This document shows, piece by piece, positions 1-5,190 of a stretch of DNA of 5,645 nt. The notes below the pieces were generated by a model. It saw only the letters and a list, made by a program, of their open reading frames with translations. It did not search any database and had not been told where the DNA came from. Positions within the stretch are counted from its first letter, which is position 1, and each line of letters opens with the position of its first letter. Where the stretch lies: contig JALOLG010000125.1 in NCBI GenBank assembly GCA_025456105.1, positions 1 through 5,645 of the forward strand. Direction: 5' to 3'. Origin of the DNA: Ilumatobacteraceae bacterium (GTDB lineage Bacteria > Actinomycetota > Acidimicrobiia > Acidimicrobiales > Ilumatobacteraceae). The translations under genes were made by a program, and so were the position numbers.

Positions 1-748
1 GGTTGTTGCCGGCGGTGACGTTGACGAGCGCGCCGACGACGTCCGCGCTGTCGGGCACGCGACCCCCGAGCGCGCCTCGGAACGCCACGTCGACGACCTC
101 GCCGGCCGCGACCGGGTCGGGACCCCACGGCGCGACGCGCGAGTCGTAGATGCGGCCGGGGTCGACCGGCACGAGCCGGGCGCCCCGGGTGGGATGGGCG
201 TCGCTCGAGAACCAGCCGAACACGTCGATCAGCACGTGGGCGGTGCCGACCGCTCCCTCGGAGACGAGCCGGATCGTCACCTTGCCGCCCGCGCCCGGCC
301 GGATGATGCCCGAGTTGGGCACCGTCTGGCCGGCCTGGAAGTTGACGAGCGACGTGGTGCCCTCGGCCTCGCCCGTGCCGAAGATGGTGAGGTAGCCCTG
401 CTGGCTGGGCGACACGACCGTGACGTTCATGGCGACCGCGAGCACCTCGCCGGCCCGGTCGGGCCCCGGGAGCCCACCGAACCCGAGGATCTGCACGTCG
501 AAGGTGCCGCTGCTGCTGAGCGGGGCGAGCAGCTTCGCGCCGGGTGCGATCGGGTCGTTGAGTCCGGTGCGGGTGTCGAGGACGCGGTCGGGGCGCAGCG
601 GGTGGTACTCGCCGCCGGCGCCGCTCAGCGACTGGGCGACGGCGCGGGCGCCGAAGGAGTCGGAGCCCGCGATCGTGACGATGCCGGTGGCCACCACGAG
701 CGCGACCGCGGCCGCGCTCCGCAGGATTCCCGTCACCACCCGGCGCAC
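1..748 (-). CDS. Secreted modular protein with LDTR-type repeats, C-terminus beyond the window
   Basis: The frame is open from GTG at 748 to the window edge, giving 249 visible residues and no stop, so the gene is 3'-truncated by the window. Residues 1-38 look like a Sec signal peptide: basic start VRR, a hydrophobic run at about 12-27, and an AVA-Q site near residue 38. The mature part holds one complete module of about 140 residues. It opens with RVLDTRTG (55-62), continues through AMNVTVVSP (106-114), GYLTIFGTG (118-126) and VPNSGII (143-149), and ends with VLIDVFGWF (172-180). A second module starts with RIYDSR (199-204), and ALVNVTAGN (240-248) repeats the NVT segment. Such modules are common in secreted or surface proteins of high-GC actinomycetes; I know of no demonstrated function. 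A wall-associated or adhesive role is a guess. No Shine-Dalgarno sequence precedes 748, so the start may be leaderless; in-frame GTGs at 739 and 736 and TTG at 757 are alternatives. Confidence 0.8.
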   Translation of the reverse strand, partial: MRRVVTGILRSAAAVALVVATGIVTIAGSDSFGARAVAQSLSGAGGEYHPLRPDRVLDTRTGLNDPIAPGAKLLAPLSSSGTFDVQILGFGGLPGPDRAGEVLAVAMNVTVVSPSQQGYLTIFGTGEAEGTTSLVNFQAGQTVPNSGIIRPGAGGKVTIRLVSEGAVGTAHVLIDVFGWFSSDAHPTRGARLVPVDPGRIYDSRVAPWGPDPVAAGEVVDVAFRGALGGRVPDSADVVGALVNVTAGNN

Positions 749-756
749 GATCGGCA

Positions 757-762
757 AGGTTA
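757..762 (-). promoter_or_regulatory. Putative -10 box of a leaderless promoter for the secreted protein gene
   Basis: The minus strand reads TAACCT here, matching the actinobacterial TANNNT -10 pattern. It lies 8 nt upstream of the GTG at 748, about the usual distance from a -10 box to a transcription start. With no purine-rich ribosome site between them, this fits a leaderless mRNA starting at or near the GTG. I see no convincing -35 hexamer. In such GC-rich DNA a six-base match is weak evidence on its own; the missing Shine-Dalgarno and the position in the only longer gene gap are what support it. Confidence 0.35.
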
Positions 763-774
763 CAGGACGGTTAC
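758..774. repeat. Direct repeat of GGTTAC, 11 bp apart
   Basis: On the plus strand GGTTAC occurs at 758-763 and again at 769-774, with AGGAC between. The 11-bp period is about one helical turn, the layout expected if a dimeric regulator bound one face of the DNA. The proximal copy overlaps the putative -10 box of the secreted-protein gene. It is a possible operator, but chance is not excluded for two hexamers. Confidence 0.3.
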
Positions 775-797
775 CGTCGCGAGGGGTCACGCCCCGA

Positions 798-1034
798 TCA
801 GGCACGGAACGTCGGCTCGATCCCGTCCCGCGCGACGATGCCCATCAGGCGCTCGTGCTCGGCGTCGTCGACCACCGTCGACTCCTCCACCAGCATCACC
901 GGGATGTCGTCGCGGACCTCGTAGCGGCGGTGCGTGCGGGGGTTGTACAGCGCGGCCTCCGACGGCAGGTAGAGCAGCGGGCCCTTGTCGTCGGGACAGG
1001 CGAGGATCTCCAGCAGGGTCGGGTCGAGTGCCAT
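798..1034 (-). CDS. Trm112/YcaR-like small protein
   Basis: This 78-residue protein matches the short Trm112p-like (UPF0434/YcaR) family of about 60-80 residues. It has the N-terminal LLEILACPDDKGPLLYL (7-23), then ALYNPRTHRRYEV (28-40) and DDIPVML (42-48). In eukaryotes and archaea Trm112 is a small partner that activates methyltransferases; the role of the bacterial short forms is poorly known. Zinc-binding members carry paired cysteines, but only Cys13 is present here: the CPxC position has become CPDD, so a zinc site is unlikely. As I recall, such a CPxDK form next to manB is usual in actinomycetes. The ATG at 1034 has a strong GGAGG 5 nt upstream, which fixes the start. The gene begins 18 bp after the manB stop, so the two are almost surely cotranscribed. 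The family call is firm; the function is unknown. Confidence 0.88.
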   Translation of the reverse strand: MALDPTLLEILACPDDKGPLLYLPSEAALYNPRTHRRYEVRDDIPVMLVEESTVVDDAEHERLMGIVARDGIEPTFRA

Positions 1035-1039
1035 CGCAG

Positions 1040-1044
1040 CCTCC
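1040..1044 (-). promoter_or_regulatory. Strong Shine-Dalgarno site of the Trm112-like gene
   Basis: The minus strand reads GGAGG followed by the 5-nt spacer CTGCG and ATG at 1034. It lies in the 18-bp gap after the manB stop. It is the clearest ribosome-binding site in the window and decides the start of the 78-residue protein. Confidence 0.75.
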
Positions 1045-1052
1045 GTGTCGGC

Positions 1053-2408
1053 TCAGGATCGGGTGATGAGGGCGAGCACCTCGGCCACGTGGTGATCGCA
1101 GTCGTCGCGCGTGGCCGCTTCGAGGTTGAGCCGCAGCAGCGGCTCGGTGTTCGACGGACGGAGGTTGAACCACCACGTTCCGCAGTCGACCGTGAGGCCG
1201 TCGAGGCGGTCCTGCTCGCACGCGGCGTACTCGGTGCTCACGTCGTCGAGCACGCGCAGCGCGTCCTCGACCACGGTGTTGATCTCACCGCTCGACGCGT
1301 AGCGCTCGAAGGGCCGGCGCAGGACGGACAGGCTCGTGCCCGAGCGCGAGAGCTCCTCGAGCAGGACGACCGCCGCGATCAGACCGCTGTCGGCCCGGTA
1401 GTTGCGGGCGAAGTAGTAGTGCGCGGAGTGCTCCCCGCCGAACACCGCACCCGTGTCGGCCATGATCTGCTTGATGTAGGAGTGACCGACCTTCGTGCGC
1501 ACGGGCACCCCGCCGTGCTCGGTGATCACCTCGGGGACGGCCTTGGAGCAGATCAGGTTGTGCAGCACCGTGGCGCCCGGGTTCGAGCGCAGCACGGACG
1601 CTGCGAGGATCGCCGTGGTGGTGGAGCCGCTCAACCCCGTGCCCGTCTCGTCCACCATGAACACGCGGTCGGCGTCGCCGTCGAACGCGAGCCCCACGTC
1701 GAAGCCGCCCGCCACCACTCGCGCCCGCAGGTCGCGCTGGTTCGCCGGTTGCAGCGGATCGGCCGGGTGGTTGGGGAACGTGCCGTCGAGCTCGCCGTAC
1801 ATCACCTCGAGCTCGATCATCTCGAGCCGCTCGAACACCGCCGGGACGACGAGGCCGCCCATCCCGTTGGCGGTGTCGGCCACCACGCGCATCGGCCGGA
1901 GCTCGTCGACGTCGACGAACGACAGGACGTGCTCGACGAACTGGTCGAGCACCTCGTGCGACGTGCGGCGGCCGCGGGATGCCACCGGTGAGGGTCCCGA
2001 GCCCTCGAGCACCGACGCCGCCGTGGCCTTCACCGTCGAGAGCCCCGAGTCGATGCCGATCGGACGTGCGCCGCGATGGCACAGCTTCACGCCGTTGTAC
2101 TGGGCCGGGTTGTGCGACGCGGTGAACATGGCGCCCGGCGCATCGAGCGAGCCAGCGGCGTAGTACAGCAGATCGGTCGATGCCAGCCCCAGGTCGACGA
2201 CGTCGACGCCCTGCTCGGTGACCCCCTCGGCGAAGGCGTCGACCAGGTCGGGACCGGTGGGCCGCATGTCACGGGCCACCAGGACCCGGTCGGCGGCGGC
2301 GAAGCGGGCGAACCCGACACCCAGGGCGTGCGCGACAGCCGGATCGAGCTGGTCGGGCACCGTCCCTCGGATGTCGTACGCCTTGACGATCTCATCGAGG
2401 ACAGACAT
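1053..2408 (-). CDS. manB: Phosphomannomutase/phosphoglucomutase, ManB type
   Basis: This 451-residue enzyme of the alpha-D-phosphohexomutase family interconverts hexose 6-phosphate and hexose 1-phosphate in the cytoplasm, most likely mannose, feeding GDP-mannose synthesis. All four family signatures are visible. KAYDIRG (9-15) is the N-terminal motif. TASHNP (96-101) carries the phosphorylated serine Ser98. DGDADR (243-248) is the magnesium loop. GGEHSAHYYF (324-333) is the sugar-recognition loop, and RPSNTEP (417-423) is the phosphate-binding loop of domain 4. The length is typical, with no frameshift. The GEHSAHYYF loop resembles the actinobacterial ManB branch, but glucose activity cannot be excluded from sequence. 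The ATG at 2408 starts 14 bp after the upstream membrane-protein stop, and its probable ribosome site overlaps that stop. The mannose-6-phosphate isomerase or SIS-domain isomerase that I recall near manB in many actinomycetes is not the next gene; a secreted protein follows the Trm112-like gene instead. Confidence 0.93.
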   Translation of the reverse strand: MSVLDEIVKAYDIRGTVPDQLDPAVAHALGVGFARFAAADRVLVARDMRPTGPDLVDAFAEGVTEQGVDVVDLGLASTDLLYYAAGSLDAPGAMFTASHNPAQYNGVKLCHRGARPIGIDSGLSTVKATAASVLEGSGPSPVASRGRRTSHEVLDQFVEHVLSFVDVDELRPMRVVADTANGMGGLVVPAVFERLEMIELEVMYGELDGTFPNHPADPLQPANQRDLRARVVAGGFDVGLAFDGDADRVFMVDETGTGLSGSTTTAILAASVLRSNPGATVLHNLICSKAVPEVITEHGGVPVRTKVGHSYIKQIMADTGAVFGGEHSAHYYFARNYRADSGLIAAVVLLEELSRSGTSLSVLRRPFERYASSGEINTVVEDALRVLDDVSTEYAACEQDRLDGLTVDCGTWWFNLRPSNTEPLLRLNLEAATRDDCDHHVAEVLALITRS

Positions 2409-2417
2409 GACGGTCGA

Positions 2418-2423
2418 CCACCC
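2418..2423 (-). promoter_or_regulatory. Ribosome-binding site of manB overlapping the upstream stop codon
   Basis: The minus strand reads TAGGGTGG from 2425 to 2418: the TAG ends the membrane-protein gene and its G is the first base of GGGTGG. A 9-nt spacer leads to ATG at 2408. The match to the anti-Shine-Dalgarno is moderate. The arrangement suggests that ribosomes finishing the upstream gene re-initiate on manB. Confidence 0.5.
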
Positions 2424-5167
2424 TATCGGGGGGCGTCGTCGGCGGCAGCCGGATCGGGATCCGGCAGCGACCCGGCGAGATCGTCGACCGTGGCGGGATC
2501 GTCGACCGTGGCGGGATCGTCGAGCATGGCGGGATCATCGACCATGGCGGGATCGTCGACCGTGAGGCCGGGATCCGCAGGACGTCGTCCCAGGACGGGG
2601 TACTCCGCGGCGTGCACGACGTCGCCCCGCCAGCGCCACACGAAGCACAGGACGATCCCGGCGAGGGTCATGAGGTAGAAGACGTAGTCGGACAGGCTGC
2701 GGCCGAACGAGAGCGTCACCTCCTCCTCGGTGGGCACCACCACCATCCTGTTGGGGCCGATGCGGAACGGCCCCTCGGCGCCCTCGGCCTCCCAGTTGGG
2801 GAAGTAGCTGACCTTCACGAGCACGGGCACGCCGACCTGGTCGACCCGGAACGACAGCGACTGCTGCTCGATCGCGACGTCGCTCACCGTCACGGCGGGG
2901 AGTGCGACCGGCTCGATCGGCGTCGTGGGCAGCACGATGTCGACCTTGCGCCCGCCCGGCTCGTCGTCGGTGAGGCGGCGCGACTCGTCGACGGCGACCT
3001 CGATCCGCTGCCACTCGTCGGGCCCGGAGTTCGCCGGCATCGCGGCCCACTCGTCGCGGTGCTGGAACCAGCTGGTGCCCACCTCGAGGAACCGCTCGCG
3101 CTGGTCGCCGGGCCGATCGGCCACCACGACGGGCTGCACGTCGAGCGGCACGACCACGTCGGAGTCGGCGACCAGGTAGATGTCCCACGGCCCCGACGAC
3201 GTGATGAACGACAGCTCGGGCTGCTGCTCGGCCTCGCGCTTCGCCGCGTCGGTGCGCACCATCACGTAGCGCACCCCGAGTGCCTGGAGGTGCGGCACAC
3301 CGACCGACGCGTCGTTCTTGACGTAGCGCAGCTCGCGCACCGGATCGCTCGCGTTCTCCGACATCGCCGAGGTGGTGAGGAAGTGGTACGGCGTGGTGCC
3401 CGACGCCTCGAAGAACAGACCCTCCATCGATCCGATGCAGCCGTCGGTCCAGTGCGGCAGCAGCATCAGCGACATCGTGGTGCCGTAGCGCCCGTTGTCC
3501 TCGTTGTTCTCCCACAGCGCCCGCCCGCACCCGAGGCCCGGGTCGAGACCGATGCGCTCCATCGTGCGAACGAGGTCGTGGTACTCGGTGTACCACTCGC
3601 CCCGGCCCTCGTAGCCCAGGAAGTTGTAGCGGGCCCACTGGTCGCCCTTGGCGTCCTCCTTGGTGGCGGTGCCACGGAACGGACCCCAGGCGTACACCTG
3701 CGCCTCGTTGGCCCGCAGCGGGCGCGTGCCGTCGCGCGGCAGCACCTCGAACATCCAGCCGAGCACCACGAGCACTGCGAGGCCGGTGACCGCCGCCGTG
3801 ACGGCCGACGCCCAGACCCCGGGGATCTCCGACGGGCGGCGGTCGCGGACGGCGTTCCACAGCACCGCTGCGACCTCGACGATGCCCACCATCATCAGCA
3901 GGTACCGCACGAGGTAGAGGAACGGCAGGAGCCGCGGGTTCCACAGCAGCCCGATCACCGGCAGGCTGTCGCGGGTGAGGTACACGAGCGCCACCAGCAC
4001 GAGGCCGATCACGCCGAGCGCCACGCCGGTGAGGTGCCGGCGCCAGATGGCCGCCGCGAACCCGATCACGGCGAACGTGGTGATGATCCAGTCGAGCGGC
4101 GCCGTCAGCGGGAAGAACATGTCCCAGAACGAGTCGGTGGACCCCGACGGACGGAAGCCGTACTTCATGTCGGTCATGAAGTCGTGGTCGAACAGGAACG
4201 GCCCGACCCACCACATCGACAGCAGCATCGCCGTGAGCCCGACCGTGACGCCGTAGACGAGGCGCGTCCGGTCGATCCACACGAGGACCAGCACGGTCGC
4301 CGCCACCAGCACGAAGATCGCGACGATGCCGTGCGACACGGCGGAGGCCGCGATCAGCACGGCGGCCCACACCCGGTACTTCCCGGTGCGCAGGCCGTTC
4401 GCCAGGAACCCGAGCCCGAGCACACCGATCGAGAGCGAGAGCGAGAACGAGAACTCGCCCGCCATCGTCGACTTCAGGTTGCCGCCGTAGATGCTGAAGC
4501 TCTCGTCGAGCGCGAAGCACAGGCCGCCGAACGCGAACAGCTCGGGGATCGGGAACCGGAACGCCGCCAGCCGGCCGAACGCCCAGCACGCCGCCGGCAG
4601 CGTGACCAGCCCGAGCACCGCGACGAGCTTCATGGCCACGCCGTAGGGCAGCACGACGTCGAGGGCGACGATCGCGAGTGCGGGCAGCACCATGTAGAAG
4701 CGGTACGCCGGCATGCCGGCGTACCAGTCCATGCTCCACCCGTTGAGCCGCCACGACGTCAGGAGGTGGTCGCGCAAGAACGCGGGCCCCCACACGTGGG
4801 CGCCGAAGTCGCCACCCGTCGGGGTGGTCTCGTCGAAGATCAGGTCCTTCCCCGACGACAGCGGGTTCAGGTGGACCACGTTCATCATCACCACGGTGGT
4901 GACGACGAGCGAGGCCGTCGTGACGATCACGCGCACGATCCGCTCGGCCGGCCACGGCGCAGTCGCCCACCGCACCGGGCGGCGGACGATCCGACGACCG
5001 GCACGGACGTACCACGGCCGCGCCGCCGGCTCGGCCTCCGCGTCGGCAGGCGCGTCGGATCCGCCCTCGTCGCCCTCGTCGACGCCGTGGGTGGTGGTGG
5101 GGGCGAGCAGCGGATCGTCGGCCGTGTCGACGCGGTCGTCGAGGCGCTCGTCGAGGCGATCGGTCAT
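2423..5167 (-). CDS. GT-C-like polytopic membrane protein, PTPS-related family
   Basis: This is a 914-residue membrane protein. An acidic N-terminal tail (1-50) and a basic stretch (50-75, RAGRRIVRRPVR) precede the first helix at about 78-99. An outer loop follows with GGDFGAHVWGPAFLRD (118-133) and DWYAGMPAYRFY (147-158). Further helices run to about 472, with IYGGNLKSTMAGEFSF (226-241) in a loop and FDHDFMTDMKYGF (326-338) after another. A soluble domain of about 350 residues comes next, with YGTTMSLMLLPHW (561-573) and VSYFPNWEA (786-794). One last helix (827-847) precedes an acidic repeat tail. The layout is that of membrane proteins annotated as 6-pyruvoyl-tetrahydropterin-synthase-related, a misleading name since no pterin enzyme is present, and resembles GT-C transferases using polyprenyl-phosphate sugars. 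Asp120 is a candidate catalytic acid by position only. Its place between a CPBP protease gene and manB suggests envelope glycan work. Start: ATG at 5167 has only a weak GGG upstream; a GTG at 5194 overlapping the previous stop (GTGA) would add 9 residues. Confidence 0.82.
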   Translation of the reverse strand: MTDRLDERLDDRVDTADDPLLAPTTTHGVDEGDEGGSDAPADAEAEPAARPWYVRAGRRIVRRPVRWATAPWPAERIVRVIVTTASLVVTTVVMMNVVHLNPLSSGKDLIFDETTPTGGDFGAHVWGPAFLRDHLLTSWRLNGWSMDWYAGMPAYRFYMVLPALAIVALDVVLPYGVAMKLVAVLGLVTLPAACWAFGRLAAFRFPIPELFAFGGLCFALDESFSIYGGNLKSTMAGEFSFSLSLSIGVLGLGFLANGLRTGKYRVWAAVLIAASAVSHGIVAIFVLVAATVLVLVWIDRTRLVYGVTVGLTAMLLSMWWVGPFLFDHDFMTDMKYGFRPSGSTDSFWDMFFPLTAPLDWIITTFAVIGFAAAIWRRHLTGVALGVIGLVLVALVYLTRDSLPVIGLLWNPRLLPFLYLVRYLLMMVGIVEVAAVLWNAVRDRRPSEIPGVWASAVTAAVTGLAVLVVLGWMFEVLPRDGTRPLRANEAQVYAWGPFRGTATKEDAKGDQWARYNFLGYEGRGEWYTEYHDLVRTMERIGLDPGLGCGRALWENNEDNGRYGTTMSLMLLPHWTDGCIGSMEGLFFEASGTTPYHFLTTSAMSENASDPVRELRYVKNDASVGVPHLQALGVRYVMVRTDAAKREAEQQPELSFITSSGPWDIYLVADSDVVVPLDVQPVVVADRPGDQRERFLEVGTSWFQHRDEWAAMPANSGPDEWQRIEVAVDESRRLTDDEPGGRKVDIVLPTTPIEPVALPAVTVSDVAIEQQSLSFRVDQVGVPVLVKVSYFPNWEAEGAEGPFRIGPNRMVVVPTEEEVTLSFGRSLSDYVFYLMTLAGIVLCFVWRWRGDVVHAAEYPVLGRRPADPGLTVDDPAMVDDPAMLDDPATVDDPATVDDLAGSLPDPDPAAADDAPR
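2448..2465. repeat. Inverted repeat near the 3' end of the membrane-protein gene
   Basis: GCCGGATC (2448-2455) and its exact complement GATCCGGC (2458-2465) flank two G bases on the plus strand. The 8-bp stem could form a hairpin in the transcript 23 nt before the stop of the membrane-protein gene. There is no T tract, so it is not a standard terminator. It lies inside codons for the LPDPDP segment of the tail, and could slow ribosomes or mark an mRNA processing site before manB. Confidence 0.4.
2479..2568. repeat. 18-bp tandem repeat, about five copies, coding for the acidic tail
   Basis: The plus-strand unit GATCGTCGACCGTGGCGG is perfect at 2479-2496 and 2497-2514. It recurs with a few changes at 2515-2532 and 2533-2550, and is decayed at 2551-2568. 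Because 18 is a multiple of three, the frame is kept: on the minus strand it encodes six-residue units of the VDDPAT/M type at residues 868-897 of the membrane protein. The first two copies being identical points to recent expansion by slippage or unequal exchange, so the copy number may vary between strains. Confidence 0.9.
4431..4454. repeat. Hexanucleotide tandem run inside a membrane segment
   Basis: The plus strand reads GAGAGC twice (4431-4442) and then GAGAAC twice (4443-4454). On the minus strand this encodes an alternating Phe-Ser/Leu-Ser run (FSFSLSLS, about residues 239-246) at the start of a hydrophobic helix of the large membrane protein. It may simply follow from the protein motif, since a GEFSFS-like motif is what I recall in relatives, but the DNA regularity could also allow slippage in steps of two codons. 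Confidence 0.6.
4702..4725. repeat. Perfect 24-bp palindrome within the membrane-protein gene
   Basis: The half-site GGTACGCCGGCA (4702-4713) is followed directly by its exact reverse complement (4714-4725), with no spacer. It spans the codons for the WYAGMPAY peptide (residues 148-155) in the first outer loop of the membrane protein. The flanking pair (4701 C, 4726 A) breaks the symmetry. The conserved peptide accounts for part of it, but the synonymous third positions also obey the symmetry. It could form a cruciform or mRNA hairpin, or be a protein-binding site; no function is shown. Confidence 0.85.
5136..5159. repeat. 12-bp tandem duplication coding for the acidic N-terminus
   Basis: TCGTCGAGGCGC (5136-5147) is followed by TCGTCGAGGCGA (5148-5159), differing only in the last base, with a decayed further copy on the start-codon side. 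On the minus strand it encodes four-residue units of the RLDE/RLDD/RVDT kind, directly after the start of the large membrane protein. Like the tail repeat it is in frame, acidic and probably disordered. Confidence 0.65.
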
Positions 5168-5190
5168 GCGGTCGCCCAGTCTGCCAGCAC

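Noticed and set aside
783..795. Possible terminator hairpin after the Trm112-like gene (GGGG, 5-nt loop, CCCC)
   Set aside because: The stem has only four pairs and no T tract follows on the minus strand, so it is too weak to call a terminator.
420..1991. A 523-codon plus-strand open frame across manB and the secreted gene
   Set aside because: It crosses three well-supported minus-strand genes, shows no family motif, and has no plausible ribosome site that I can see.
2479..2568. Tandem repeat considered as a CRISPR array or replication iterons
   Set aside because: There are no spacers, the unit is 18 bp and in frame, and it lies wholly within a coding region, so a protein repeat explains it.
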